Of a stretch of 64,000 nt of DNA, positions 1 through 11,292 are shown piece after piece. Source of the stretch: Bacteroidota bacterium (lineage in GTDB: Bacteria; Bacteroidota; Bacteroidia; Bacteroidales; JAGONC01); the NCBI GenBank assembly GCA_026391695.1, contig JAPLDP010000031.1, positions 1 to 64,000 on the forward strand, read 5' to 3'. The notes beneath the pieces are model-generated. The model searched no databases. It was not told where the DNA came from and saw only the letters and a program-made list of their open reading frames with translations. How positions within the stretch are numbered: the first letter of the stretch is position 1; every line of letters starts with the position of its first letter. Made by a program: the position numbers and the translations under genes.

Positions 1-385
1 GCTTACCAATCCGACCAATACAGCACAGACGGCAACCTATACTGTAACACCTACTTCAGGGACTTGCGTGGGAGCAACCTTTACGGTAACGGTCACGGTG
101 AATCCAACCCCCTTCATTACTGATATGACGGCTGCTGTTTGTAATGGTGCGACCTTTACGGTAACTCCTGTTAATGTTACCAACGGAATAGTCCCGGCAG
201 GAACGACCTACAGCTGGCCTGCACCGGCAGTGACCGGAGGGATGACAGGCGGATCTGCAGGCAGCGGTGCATCAAATATCAGTGGAACGCTTACCAATCC
301 GACCAATACAGCACAGACGGCAACCTATACTGTAACACCTACTTCAGGGACTTGCGTGGGAGCAACCTTTACGGTAACGGTCAAC
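1..385 (+). repeat. 288-bp in-frame direct repeat inside the giant adhesin gene
   Basis: Bases 1-97 recur at 289-385, giving a period of 288 bp (96 codons, one PKD-like domain). The array starts at the window edge, so more copies probably lie to the left. It is recent domain duplication within the gene. Confidence 0.85.
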
Positions 386-3300
386 GTCAAACCTATCCCC
401 ACCCTGTCAAGCAGCCTCGACCCCCAGGTAGTTTGCAGCGGTGCTCCATTTTTCTATCATCCCACCAGTGAAACGCCGGGTACTGTCTTTACATGGACAA
501 GGGCTTCTGTTCCAGGCATAACTCCAAGTACAGGATCTGGCACCGGTGATATCAGTGAAACCCTGACAAACTCAGCAAATTTTTCCAGAACAGTTCATTA
601 CCTGATCACCCTGACTGCTAATGGTTGTGCTAATCCACAGGTTTATGACCTTGCTGTTACCATTAATCCTATCCCCAACTTTACGAGCAGCCTGACCCCT
701 CCGGGCATCTGCAGTGGCAGCCTTTTCAGTTATACGCCGTTAAGCAACGTAACCGGAGCAACATTTAACTGGAGCCGCGCATTAGTTGCCGGCATTGCTG
801 AACCAGCAAATTCCGGAACGGGCAATCCAAATGAAGTTCTGACCAACACAACCCCCTTACCGGTGACTGTAATCTACGCATATACCGTTTCTGCCAACGG
901 GTGTACCAATCCCTACACATTCAATGTGCAGGTCGTTGTCAAACCCATACCCGTATTGACCAGCAGCCTCACGCCTCCCGGAATATGCAGCGGCAATATA
1001 TTCAGTTATACACCGACAAGCAGTACACCGTTAACTATTTTTAGCTGGATTCGCGCCACCATTCCGGGAATCCAGGAACCAGGGACAAATGGCACAGGGA
1101 ATCCTAATGAACTACTTACAAACACTACTTCTAATCCTATCACTGTAATTTATGTTTATACATTAAGTGCATCGGGTTGCTCAAATCCAAATGCATACAA
1201 TGTTTCGGTGGTAGTAAGTCCGCTGCCTGTTTTAATAAGTGATCTCACCCCACCGGATATTTGCAGCGGGACACTTTTTAGTTATGATCCACAAAGTAAC
1301 GTTACGGGGACCACATTTCAATGGAGCCGTGCATCCGTTGGAGGCATATTACCGTTAGGAACAACCGGAACGGGCAATCCCAATGAAGTGCTGACAAATA
1401 CCACTGCACTCCCAATATCTGTAAGGTATGTCTACACGCTCACCGCCAGTGGTTGCCAGAATCCAACGACATTCAACGTTGACGTGATGGTGAATCCCAC
1501 ACCTGCGCTCTCCAGTAGTTTAACTCCTCCGGCAATATGCAGCGGCACTATTTTCAGTTATACCCCGACCAGTAACACACCTGGAACTACTTTTCAATGG
1601 AGCAGAGCTGTTGTGGCCGGGATCAGTAATCCAGCAGCCACAGGTTACGGTAATCCCAATGAAACCCTGTATAATACCACCAACTTGACCGTCAATGTGA
1701 CCTATGTATACACCTTGACTGCCAATGGTTGTACCAATGTTCAAAACGTGGTGGTGGGTGTGAAACCCACACCGACGGTCAATCCTGTCGCTAACCAGAC
1801 GTGGTGTCATGGCGCAGCTGTGCCGGTTACTACTCTGACAGGGCCTGTTTCAGGAACCACCTTTTCCTGGGTAAATAACAATACTTCCATTGGACTGGGT
1901 GCCAGCGGCACAGGCAACATACCTGCATTCACAGCCACAAACCTTACCGACGATCCCATCATTGCAACCATCACCATAACACCAACTGCCAACGGCTGTG
2001 GCGGGCCTACCTACTCATACACCATCACTGTATATCCACGCCCGGTGCTAACCAGCAGCCTTACTCCTCCGCCCATATGCAGTGGCACCGAATTCAGCTA
2101 TGAGCCCACCAGCAACGTTGTCAACACTGCATTTGCATGGAGCCGGGCCGCGGTAGCAGGCATTTCCAATTCAGCTGCTACCGGTACAGGTAATCCCCAT
2201 GAGATTCTGAACAATACTACCGTTCTTCCAGTTGTTGTAACCTATATCTATACATTGACTGCCAACGGGTGTACCAGCCCATCCACTTATGCCGTGGTGG
2301 TATCGGTAAATCCCAATCCGACACTCACGAGTACGTTAAATCCACAGCCAATCTGCAGCAATACAACATTTTCCTACATACCTACCAGTGGAACACCCGG
2401 AACAGTATTCAACTGGCACAGGCCGGCAGTTCCCGGCATAAGCAATGCAGAAGCATATGGGACAGGAAATCCCAATGAAATCCTGATCAATACTACTAAC
2501 TTACCGGTAAGTGTGACCTATATATATACTTTAACAGCCAATAACTGCTCTAATGTCCAGAATGTAACCGTCATTGTTAAACCGGTACCGACTGTTGATC
2601 CTGTTGCCGACCAGGAATATTGCAACGGAGATGCAGTCACGGAAACGATACTGACCAGTCCGGTTTCCGGAACAACTTTCGTCTGGACCAACAACAACAC
2701 CGCAATAGGATTAGGTGCAAGCGGCAGTGGTAATGTGCCGGCATTTATAGCAACAAATACCAGCCCTTCACCTATCCTGGCAACCATCACTATCATCCCG
2801 ACAGCTGCCAATTGTTCAGGCACTCCGATCACCTATACCATAACAGTATATCCCGCTGCTACTGTCAATGCCATCGCTGATCAGGTGTATTGTAATGTCG
2901 ATGCAGTTCCGGTGACTGTTGTTTCAGGCCCTATCGCAGGTACAACATTCACCTGGGCAAACGACAATACCGATATTGGTTTGCCGGCAAGCGGTTCGGG
3001 CGATGTTCCGGCATTTACTGCTACTAACAGCACCAATTCGTCTATACTGGCAACCATAACCATAACCCCTGCCTACGGCGGTTGTGATGGCATCCCGTTC
3101 AGCTACACCATTACTGTACATCCCTCGCCAAGTGTGAATCCTGTGGGCAATCAAACCTATTGCGAAGGTGTCACAGCTCCAGAAACAATTCTCACGGGAA
3201 CTGTTGCAGGAACGGTATTCAACTGGGTGAACAACAATACCGGGATCGGTCTTAGTGGAAGCGGCACCGGCAATATTCCTGCATTCACTGCAACCAACAG

Positions 3301-6300
3301 TACGCCAAATCCTATCATCGCCACCATTACCATAACTCCGACAGCGAACAACTGTACCGGTGCTTCCAATGCGTATACCATCACGGTAAATCCAACGCCT
3401 GAACTCAGCAGTTCCCTGAATCTTCCGGCTATCTGCAGTGAGTCACAATTCTACTACATAGCCACCAGCCTTACAAGTAACGTCGTTTTTACATGGCACC
3501 GGGCTGTCATGCCGGGTATCAGTAATCCGGAAGGCAACGGTACTAATACAATTGATGAAGTACTGGAAAACACAACCTACAGCCCCATTCCTGTTACTTA
3601 TCAGTTTACGCTGACTGCCAACGGCTGTACTAACGTACAGAATGTGGTAGTTGTTGTCGCGCCGATACCTACGATGACAAGTCCGCCACCTTCTCCAACC
3701 GTATGCAGTCAATCGCTGTTTTCCTATACACCCTCAGGCCCTGTTGCAGGAACCATCTTCGCGTGGACAAGAGGGGCTGTGGCGGGAATCCAGAATCCTG
3801 CAGCATCAGGAGTTGGAAGCATTAATGAAACGCTCATCAATACAACCACCAATTCCATCCCGGTTATATACGTCTATACATTATCAACCCCTGAGTGTAC
3901 AAATCCCGATCCGGTAAACATAGTTGTTGTCGTGATACCCGCACCGGTGGTCACTGTTTCCGCTTCAGAAACACAGGTTTGCCCTGGAGAATTGTTCGAC
4001 TTATTCTCCTCGTCAAACCTTGGTCCAACGAAACCTCCGGTACTCTTGTCTGAGAACTTTAATGCGGCTACAAATAACTGGACAACACAGAATAATTCAA
4101 CAGGAGGCACACCAGCCAATGCAGCCTGGACGCTTCGACCTGACGGGTATAATTACAATGGGGTGATTTTCCATTCTAATGATAACAGCCAGTTTTATTT
4201 ATCAAATAGTCAGGCTCAGGGTGGTGGAACAACAAGAACTTTTTTAATATCTCCGGCTATGAATACAGTTGGATATACTACCCTCCAACTTGATTTCTGG
4301 CATTACTATCGTGACAGGGGTAACAGTGATGATTTTGCATACATCGAAGTCTCAACAAATGGATCAACCTGGATTGTCAATACAACTTTTAATACTACAC
4401 GAGGTGCAGCAAATAATTTTCGACATGAAACGATAAATTTAAGTGCAGATATTAATAATCCGACGTTTTACATTCGTTTCAGATACACTGCAACAAATGA
4501 TTATTATTGGGCCATAGACAACGTAACCATTACCGGTACCTCTCCATTACCTTCCTGTGAATGGACATCAGACCCACCTAGATTTACGTCCACAGATATT
4601 AATCCCACAGGGGTTTCCCAGGCCCAGACTACTTCTTACATTGTAACTTATGTAGATACTCAGACCAACTGCCCTGGAAGTGATACAGTTACCGTTGTGA
4701 TGGCTCCAATACCGGATGCGAACATTACAGCTGATTACTGTTCAGTTCCGGGTAAAATTGTACTAACTGCGTACCCCTCCGGTTGTAGTTACCTCTGGAA
4801 CACAGGGGCCACCACTCAAGCCATTCAGGTAGATGAAGTGGGTATATATAGTGTCACTGTCACCAATACTGATGGTTGTTCATTGACAGCTTATATAAGT
4901 GTTGCTAATGAGCTTGTTACTGATGGTAATTTCACGAATTTTGTTGCTGCTGCTCCAAGTTTTTTTACGGAATATACTCAGAATCAGGCTTATTATAATC
5001 CTGCCGCACCTAATCCACAACTCACTGGCTTATGGCCGGAAGGATATTATGCAGTGAATACAAGTGCCTGGTATAATCCAGGCACAAATACAGGTTATCA
5101 CCCCGATTTTCATGGCAGGGATCATACCAACAATACTGTTGGACAGAGAAACTTCATGATGATAAATGGGAGTACTACCCTTATTGAAGATCCACCTGGA
5201 AGTGGTAATTGGAGACAGAGAATTATCTGGCAGCAAACAGTAAGTGTTGACCCCAATACTGATTATTATTTCAGTGCATGGGGGATGAACCTTAATCCTG
5301 TAGCTCCTGCTATTTTGCAATTTGAGGTAAATGGAACCCTTGTCGGTTCTATAGATGATCTTGATATCGCACCCAAACCGACATCAGAAGGCGAGGTGAA
5401 CCTGTCAAACTGGGTTCGTTTTTACAGCACTCCGTATTGGAATTCCGGTTCAGCAACGACTGCTGTTATCAGGATACGAAACCTAAATACAATACCAGGT
5501 GGAAATGATTTCGGACTTGACGATATTTCTTTTGGAACCCTATCACCTATTCCTTTAATTATTGATCCTTTGGCGAACAATGGCAATGATCTTTGTGAGG
5601 GGGATACCCTTTACCTGGACGCCAATATCGAAGGTGGACTGCCTCCTTTTAATTTTTCATGGACAGGGCCCGATGGATTTTTATCAAATCTTCCTAATTC
5701 CATAATTCCCCGTGTCACTATGGCAAATGCCGGTTGGTATTACCTTTCGGTTACGGATGGTTATGGATGTCCACCTTTTGTAGATAGTGCATTTTTAAGC
5801 ATCATACCTTCACCCACAGCAACCCTCAGTTCATCAGTCTCTGTATGTGTTGATGATCCGGAACCGATTGTCATATTTACTGGCGCTGATGGTACTGAAC
5901 CGTACACCTTTTTCTACACAGTGAATGGGGGACCGGAACTAGATACCACCACTACCTCCGGAAATTCTGTCAGCATATCTGTCCATACAGACACATCGGG
6001 AATATTTGTTTTTGCTTTGGTGAGGGTGATAGATCTGAATGGCTGTGACAGACCAGAAAACGATGTTTGTACGATAACCATCAGCGATTTACCCGACTGC
6101 CTGATCTCAGGCGCTGATTCATTATGCCCCAACACCTCCGGAAATATATTTAATGGGCCTGCTGGAATGGCTGGTTATTCCTGGAGTATTACAGGCAATG
6201 GAGCCATTGATCCTCCAACCAATGAAATAAATGTTACTGTTACAGCAGGTTCTGACTGTGACAGCACCTTCACATTAACTCTTACTGTTATTAATGATGA

Positions 6301-9300
6301 GGACTGTGACTCCACTTGTTCCATGGTCGTGCAGGTTCAGGATAATATGCCTCCTGCATGGACAACCTTAGCAGGAAGCCTCGATTGTATACTGCAATGC
6401 TCGGATGCGGCAGGATTGGCAAATGCACAAACTCTTGCACCATCAGCAACCGATAATTGCACAGTTTCCCTGACTCCTGTTAAGACAGCTGGGAGTTTTA
6501 TTCCCGACGGCTGCGCTCAAGCCGGCACCTATACCAACACATGGACTGTTTCAGATGCTTGCGGCAATCCGGTTACAACGCCATTTACCCAAATAATCAC
6601 CATTATTGACAATATAGCGCCGGTGTGGACTACACCTGCCGGAGCTTTGGATGTAACACTGGATTGCGGTGATGCAGCAGGTCTTGCCGCTGCCCAGGAG
6701 CTGATGCCGGTGGCAAGCGATAATTGCGATACTTCATTTGTTCCAATAAAAACTTCTGGTCTTTTCGAGCCAGGAGCATGTGCTTATTCAGGGATATACA
6801 CCAATACTTTTACAGTAAGTGACGACTGTGGAAATCCAAGCAGTATATATACCCAGGTGATCACCATCAACGACAATTCGAATCCTGTCATCACTTGTCC
6901 AAACAGCATCAGTATTGACTGTGATGAGTCCATTAATCCAACAAACACCGGAACAGCCATTGCTACGGATAACTGTGATCCTAACCCGGCCATTACTTAC
7001 AGCGATGTAACCATTCCTGGTTCATGCCCTGACTCATACACCATTCAGCGTACCTGGACTGCCACCGATACGTGCAGCAACTCCATCAGCTGCATGCAGG
7101 TGATTTCGATGCAGGATGTCACACCTCCGGTGTTGGTTGGTATACCAGCGGATACTACCGTATCATGCGATGCAATTCCTCCTGCGTCCACGGTTACAGC
7201 CACTGATAATTGCGATTTGTCGGTCACTGTTACTTTTTCCGAAACCAATAATGTTATAAATGGTTGCGGTACGATTACCCGCACATGGAGTGCTACCGAC
7301 GATTGCGGTAATCCCGCACATGCCAGCCAAATAATTACAGTGATTGACAATACCGCTCCCGTGCTTACCGGGGTTCCTGCTGATGTTACCGTATCATGCG
7401 ATGCAATACCTGATGTTCCTGTTGTTACGGTAACCGATAATTGCGATCCTACGGTAACCGTAATATTCGATGAAACTATTAATACGGTTGTGGGTGGATG
7501 CGGCGAGATCATCCGTACCTGGAGCGCTACTGACTACTGTGGTAATACTGTTTCTGATTCACAAACTATAACGGTAGAAGATACGGTAGCTCCCGTTTGG
7601 CTTACCTTGCCCGGCGAGCTGAATGTGACACTGCAATGCAATGATGAGATCAGCCTGGCTATAGCCCAGACATTGGAGCCTATTCCTTTTGATAACTGCG
7701 ATCCTGATGTTGACTCAGTGAAGATATCAGGGTCATTTGTTCCAGACAGTTGTCCCCAGGCCGGTATTTACACAAACACATGGACGGTTACAGACTATTG
7801 TGGCAATACGAGCGAAGTTTTCACCCAGGTGATCACAATTGTTGACAATACACCCCCGGTATGGGATCAAACTCCCAATTTTCTAAACCGCAACCTGGCG
7901 TGTGCAGATATTGCAGGTTTGAATGCAGCTTTGGCTCTTGCTCCCACAGTAACCGACAATTGCGGTATCACAATTACTATAAACCAGGTATCTGATGTCA
8001 CAATCCCTGGCAGTTGTTTAGGGACCTACTCACGGGTGAGAAAATGGACAGCCACTGATAACTGCGGTAATACCAATGCTATTCAATACACGCAAACCAT
8101 AACGGTTACTGATAATGTAGCTCCGGTTTGGGATCAGGTTGCCGGTGTTCTGGATGTATCTGTTGCCTGCGATGATTTTGATGCCCTGAATGCAGCGCTG
8201 GCCTTATCGCCAACAGCTACTGACGAATGCGGCTCCGGCGTTACCATCAGCCTGGAAACTGACAATATTACTCCCGGAGATTGCCTTGGAACCTATATAC
8301 GAGTGAGAACCTGGACAGCTTCCGATGATTGCGGAAATATCAACCCTCTTGTTTACACGCAAACCATCTCGGTAATTGATGATGAGGAACCAGTGTTTTA
8401 CAATATCCCGGTCGATGTTGCCATCAGTTGCGAAGATCCTCTGCCGGCTGTTCCGGACAATATCATAGCCTTTGACAACTGCAGTGATTATGTCACTGAC
8501 GATATTGTGTTTACAGAAAGCGCCCTTATTCCTGATCCCGGCTGCCCGAATGGCGGTACCATCACAAGAATATGGACCGTTGACGACGGCTGCGGGAACA
8601 CTGCAACTGCAACCCAGATCATTACCATTGATGACAATACTCCGACTGTTATCTCCTGTCCCGAAAATCTGAATATTATGGCAGATCCAGGCATGACCTA
8701 TGCCACGGTTACACTTCCTGCTCCGGTTTATTCTGACAATTGCACCCCAGGTGCAAGTATTTCCCTCTCCTGGACGATGAGTGCTCCCACTGCAGGTTCC
8801 GGCAGTGATACGATCCCTGTTCCATTCCAGTTCAATACCGGAACGACCACCGTAACCTATATTGCTACCGACGCTTGTGAAAATGCGGACACCTGTAGTT
8901 TTACGGTGACTGTGGCACCTAACGATCCGCCGGAAATTACTTGCCCGGGGACTATCACGCAAAATACTGATCCCAGCCTGTGCACCGCAGCTATAAGCCC
9001 CGGTTTCCCGACATTAGTTTCAGGAACGGAACCCATCACCTACACCTGGGTGATGACAGGCGCCACCACAGATTCGGGCAGCGGCCCAATTGTGCCGGAT
9101 CCCTATACCTTCTCCCAGGGGATGACAACCATCAGATGGATAGCCACCAATATAGCCGGAGCTGACACCTGCTATCAAATAATCAACGTCATTGATAACG
9201 TACCGCCAACCTTTACCATTACTTACACCACTGTAAGCTATTGTGCGAACAACATTGATTCAGCGCTTTACAATCCAAACCCAACACCTGGCATCATTCC

Positions 9301-9688
9301 TGAATATGATGATCTGACCTACGCACGGCCTGAATACTATTTATTCAGCGAAGGGGATACAATTTTTAACCTTGATCCGGTCATTAACAATTTTAGCGAT
9401 AACTGTTGTGCCGATGATGGCCTTATACTTCATTGGAGAATAGATTTTTCGCCAACGCCCGATCCGTCAACACAAGCACATCTGCCTATTACAAAACCAG
9501 CCATTGCCGATCAGACAGGTCAACCCTCTGAATATGGTGACATTGAATTCCCGGCTGATGGTGTGTATTTCACTGATATCGATCACTATTTATATTATCG
9601 GTTGGAAGATTGCAATGGCAATCTGTCAGCGGAGCAAATGGTGACAATTACTATCAAACCCAGACCGAATGTGGTCAAAACGCCATAA
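2..9688 (+). CDS. Giant PKD-like / HYR-repeat exported adhesin, 5' end outside the window
   Basis: The reading frame is open from the window edge (base 2) to a TAA at 9686-9688, so over 3200 residues of a larger protein are visible and the N-terminus is missing. The first about 1300 residues are tandem PKD-like domains of roughly 95-125 residues, with recurrent ICSG and YTLTANGC motifs. Two jelly-roll-like segments follow, at about 1325-1490 (DFWHYYRD, AIDNVTITG) and 1615-1820 (LDDISFG). From about 2050 to the end there are HYR-type domains with the signature TDNC, TWTATD and ITVxDNxxPV. The last residues (ITIKPRPNVVKTP) do not resemble a type A or type B T9SS sorting domain, which is odd for such an adhesin. 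The role is inferred to be surface adhesion or matrix. It heads a + strand cluster with a type B T9SS adhesin and porP/sprF. Domain type is confident; exact domain counts are not. Confidence 0.85.
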   Translation, partial: LTNPTNTAQTATYTVTPTSGTCVGATFTVTVTVNPTPFITDMTAAVCNGATFTVTPVNVTNGIVPAGTTYSWPAPAVTGGMTGGSAGSGASNISGTLTNPTNTAQTATYTVTPTSGTCVGATFTVTVNVKPIPTLSSSLDPQVVCSGAPFFYHPTSETPGTVFTWTRASVPGITPSTGSGTGDISETLTNSANFSRTVHYLITLTANGCANPQVYDLAVTINPIPNFTSSLTPPGICSGSLFSYTPLSNVTGATFNWSRALVAGIAEPANSGTGNPNEVLTNTTPLPVTVIYAYTVSANGCTNPYTFNVQVVVKPIPVLTSSLTPPGICSGNIFSYTPTSSTPLTIFSWIRATIPGIQEPGTNGTGNPNELLTNTTSNPITVIYVYTLSASGCSNPNAYNVSVVVSPLPVLISDLTPPDICSGTLFSYDPQSNVTGTTFQWSRASVGGILPLGTTGTGNPNEVLTNTTALPISVRYVYTLTASGCQNPTTFNVDVMVNPTPALSSSLTPPAICSGTIFSYTPTSNTPGTTFQWSRAVVAGISNPAATGYGNPNETLYNTTNLTVNVTYVYTLTANGCTNVQNVVVGVKPTPTVNPVANQTWCHGAAVPVTTLTGPVSGTTFSWVNNNTSIGLGASGTGNIPAFTATNLTDDPIIATITITPTANGCGGPTYSYTITVYPRPVLTSSLTPPPICSGTEFSYEPTSNVVNTAFAWSRAAVAGISNSAATGTGNPHEILNNTTVLPVVVTYIYTLTANGCTSPSTYAVVVSVNPNPTLTSTLNPQPICSNTTFSYIPTSGTPGTVFNWHRPAVPGISNAEAYGTGNPNEILINTTNLPVSVTYIYTLTANNCSNVQNVTVIVKPVPTVDPVADQEYCNGDAVTETILTSPVSGTTFVWTNNNTAIGLGASGSGNVPAFIATNTSPSPILATITIIPTAANCSGTPITYTITVYPAATVNAIADQVYCNVDAVPVTVVSGPIAGTTFTWANDNTDIGLPASGSGDVPAFTATNSTNSSILATITITPAYGGCDGIPFSYTITVHPSPSVNPVGNQTYCEGVTAPETILTGTVAGTVFNWVNNNTGIGLSGSGTGNIPAFTATNSTPNPIIATITITPTANNCTGASNAYTITVNPTPELSSSLNLPAICSESQFYYIATSLTSNVVFTWHRAVMPGISNPEGNGTNTIDEVLENTTYSPIPVTYQFTLTANGCTNVQNVVVVVAPIPTMTSPPPSPTVCSQSLFSYTPSGPVAGTIFAWTRGAVAGIQNPAASGVGSINETLINTTTNSIPVIYVYTLSTPECTNPDPVNIVVVVIPAPVVTVSASETQVCPGELFDLFSSSNLGPTKPPVLLSENFNAATNNWTTQNNSTGGTPANAAWTLRPDGYNYNGVIFHSNDNSQFYLSNSQAQGGGTTRTFLISPAMNTVGYTTLQLDFWHYYRDRGNSDDFAYIEVSTNGSTWIVNTTFNTTRGAANNFRHETINLSADINNPTFYIRFRYTATNDYYWAIDNVTITGTSPLPSCEWTSDPPRFTSTDINPTGVSQAQTTSYIVTYVDTQTNCPGSDTVTVVMAPIPDANITADYCSVPGKIVLTAYPSGCSYLWNTGATTQAIQVDEVGIYSVTVTNTDGCSLTAYISVANELVTDGNFTNFVAAAPSFFTEYTQNQAYYNPAAPNPQLTGLWPEGYYAVNTSAWYNPGTNTGYHPDFHGRDHTNNTVGQRNFMMINGSTTLIEDPPGSGNWRQRIIWQQTVSVDPNTDYYFSAWGMNLNPVAPAILQFEVNGTLVGSIDDLDIAPKPTSEGEVNLSNWVRFYSTPYWNSGSATTAVIRIRNLNTIPGGNDFGLDDISFGTLSPIPLIIDPLANNGNDLCEGDTLYLDANIEGGLPPFNFSWTGPDGFLSNLPNSIIPRVTMANAGWYYLSVTDGYGCPPFVDSAFLSIIPSPTATLSSSVSVCVDDPEPIVIFTGADGTEPYTFFYTVNGGPELDTTTTSGNSVSISVHTDTSGIFVFALVRVIDLNGCDRPENDVCTITISDLPDCLISGADSLCPNTSGNIFNGPAGMAGYSWSITGNGAIDPPTNEINVTVTAGSDCDSTFTLTLTVINDEDCDSTCSMVVQVQDNMPPAWTTLAGSLDCILQCSDAAGLANAQTLAPSATDNCTVSLTPVKTAGSFIPDGCAQAGTYTNTWTVSDACGNPVTTPFTQIITIIDNIAPVWTTPAGALDVTLDCGDAAGLAAAQELMPVASDNCDTSFVPIKTSGLFEPGACAYSGIYTNTFTVSDDCGNPSSIYTQVITINDNSNPVITCPNSISIDCDESINPTNTGTAIATDNCDPNPAITYSDVTIPGSCPDSYTIQRTWTATDTCSNSISCMQVISMQDVTPPVLVGIPADTTVSCDAIPPASTVTATDNCDLSVTVTFSETNNVINGCGTITRTWSATDDCGNPAHASQIITVIDNTAPVLTGVPADVTVSCDAIPDVPVVTVTDNCDPTVTVIFDETINTVVGGCGEIIRTWSATDYCGNTVSDSQTITVEDTVAPVWLTLPGELNVTLQCNDEISLAIAQTLEPIPFDNCDPDVDSVKISGSFVPDSCPQAGIYTNTWTVTDYCGNTSEVFTQVITIVDNTPPVWDQTPNFLNRNLACADIAGLNAALALAPTVTDNCGITITINQVSDVTIPGSCLGTYSRVRKWTATDNCGNTNAIQYTQTITVTDNVAPVWDQVAGVLDVSVACDDFDALNAALALSPTATDECGSGVTISLETDNITPGDCLGTYIRVRTWTASDDCGNINPLVYTQTISVIDDEEPVFYNIPVDVAISCEDPLPAVPDNIIAFDNCSDYVTDDIVFTESALIPDPGCPNGGTITRIWTVDDGCGNTATATQIITIDDNTPTVISCPENLNIMADPGMTYATVTLPAPVYSDNCTPGASISLSWTMSAPTAGSGSDTIPVPFQFNTGTTTVTYIATDACENADTCSFTVTVAPNDPPEITCPGTITQNTDPSLCTAAISPGFPTLVSGTEPITYTWVMTGATTDSGSGPIVPDPYTFSQGMTTIRWIATNIAGADTCYQIINVIDNVPPTFTITYTTVSYCANNIDSALYNPNPTPGIIPEYDDLTYARPEYYLFSEGDTIFNLDPVINNFSDNCCADDGLILHWRIDFSPTPDPSTQAHLPITKPAIADQTGQPSEYGDIEFPADGVYFTDIDHYLYYRLEDCNGNLSAEQMVTITIKPRPNVVKTP

Positions 9689-9988
9689 ACTATGAATCCT
9701 ATTATAAACTAAAACTATATGCCTATGAAACACACCTGGGTGCTGGTTTCCGCTCATATACAGTACCTTACGGGAATAGCGCTCAAAACAGAAAATCACT
9801 TAACATGAGTTATTCACATGTGTATCCATTAAAATTTATTGCCTATGAAAAAGGAAGAAAATGAAATCAACGACAGACACGGGGGGAAGTTTCGGATTGC
9901 TGAAACCCGAACCTCTTTCCCCTCTTTAATCTTTTAAATCAATCAAAAACAAATTTTTTTAATTCATTAAATTTAAAATCAATTAATT
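9689..9988. other. Intergenic spacer with no convincing gene
   Basis: About 300 bp between the giant adhesin stop and the next exported protein. Short open frames are present, such as one of 29 codons from 9720, but none has a recognisable signal peptide or ribosome binding site. The right half contains the terminator-like hairpin listed separately, then a very AT-rich stretch just before the next ATG. Confidence 0.5.
9881..9930 (+). terminator. Possible terminator or structured spacer
   Basis: A G-run at 9881-9886 can pair with the TTTCCCC at about 9916-9922, enclosing a smaller GTTTC/GAAAC hairpin, and the right side runs into a T-rich stretch. The geometry is imperfect, so this is a weak call. 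Confidence 0.3.
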
Positions 9989-11056
9989 ATGAAAAAGCAA
10001 TTTTTATTCATTCTGATACTGGCTTTATTAGCTGGTACTAGTCAAGTATTTGCTCAGGCCGTTGGAGGTTCACCACCTCAACCAATAAACTGCGCGGGTA
10101 CAGCTGCAAATCCTATCGCTGGTGTGCCATATGATTACTCGGCATTAATTAACCCTGCTCTTGGTAGCGCTTATTGGTATGCTACCAATTCGACCACTTT
10201 TATGACTGCTGGTGCCCGCCCTGCAGGTATCGAGTTGCTTGCTGGCGGAACTGTTGTTGAAGCTGCAACCAACTATATGGACCTTACCATTGGTGACGCA
10301 TCACCCACGACTACTAACATCACCTGGACTTCAGATGGTTTAGCAGCCAATACTCCTCCAACTGCAACTGATCCTCCTACTCTTTTTGTGGCTCTTGAAT
10401 ATGATGCACCAGCTGCTGGTTGTGCCAATAATGTCAAAGTGTACCCAATTCGTCCTATCAATGCATTTGTTGTTGATATTATGAATATGACACCCGGTGG
10501 AACTCAAACTCCTTCAGGATATGGTGTGGTAGAGACACAATGTTTCGCTGGTGTTCAGTCAGCTGTATGGCAGGCTGCTCCGGCACCTGATGGTAGCATT
10601 GTCTATGATTTTGGAACAAATGTTTTATACTATGAGGTAATTGCGGCCAATTTTACTGAATTATACACACCACAGTTCCAGATTTCGGGCCTCCAGGGAA
10701 ACCAAACAGCAGATTTAGACTGGGGTTATACCATTGGTACTTATGATCATAATGTAACCACTGGTTCGGGCAATGGAATATATGCCAGTCCAGATGTTCT
10801 TACTGATTTGACAAATACTTCTACTGGAGTATCAATTTATGTAAGGTTGACTATGCATAATGCTAATTGGGAAGGGTTGGCACAACTCCCTGTTGAACTG
10901 GCTGTTGATGCAGTAAATTCTGCTCTTCAGGATGATGTCAATAATGCAACCTGTCTTGTCAATACACCATTTGAGGATAATGCTGATCAAACTGTTGATC
11001 CGAGGCCAACTGTTACAGGAGTGGCTCCTAACACATTCCTCCCGGTTGCTCCTTAA
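9989..11056 (+). CDS. Exported protein of unknown function in the adhesin cluster
   Basis: A 355-residue protein with a clear Sec signal peptide (MKKQFLFILILALLAG...VFAQ, cleavage after about residue 22). The mature part is rich in Asn, Thr, Gly and Pro, looks beta-rich, and has a few cysteines (INCAG, AGCANN, ETQCF, ATCLV). No known domain was recognised and the C-terminus (PNTFLPVAP) is not a T9SS sorting domain. The ATG at 9989 follows an AT-rich leader without a strong Shine-Dalgarno, as is common in Bacteroidota. Position between the giant PKD/HYR protein and the type B T9SS protein suggests a role in the same surface structure, by context only. Confidence 0.75.
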   Translation: MKKQFLFILILALLAGTSQVFAQAVGGSPPQPINCAGTAANPIAGVPYDYSALINPALGSAYWYATNSTTFMTAGARPAGIELLAGGTVVEAATNYMDLTIGDASPTTTNITWTSDGLAANTPPTATDPPTLFVALEYDAPAAGCANNVKVYPIRPINAFVVDIMNMTPGGTQTPSGYGVVETQCFAGVQSAVWQAAPAPDGSIVYDFGTNVLYYEVIAANFTELYTPQFQISGLQGNQTADLDWGYTIGTYDHNVTTGSGNGIYASPDVLTDLTNTSTGVSIYVRLTMHNANWEGLAQLPVELAVDAVNSALQDDVNNATCLVNTPFEDNADQTVDPRPTVTGVAPNTFLPVAP

Positions 11057-11292
11057 CCTGCAGGTATGAGCAATGGGTAACGGGCACTGCTTTTTCATAA
11101 AAGGAAGGCAGGCTGTGGCATAGCCATAGCCGGGCTTCTGCTTGCAAAGGCAGGTTGAAAAAGCATGCATGTTGCTAATTGAAAATGAATACCATGCAGC
11201 TCAAGGGCAAACGACGACGAAAGCCATACTGGATCTCCATGAGGCTTTAGCGCCCGGACTTTCCGGGATGCACGTCATTGTTGTACCCGGGC

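Noticed and set aside
7045-8962. Long open frames on the - strand inside the giant adhesin gene (for example 7045-7512 and 8204-8962)
   Set aside because: They are antisense to the HYR repeats and mirror their composition. No signal peptide, start site or known domain; shadows of the coding strand.
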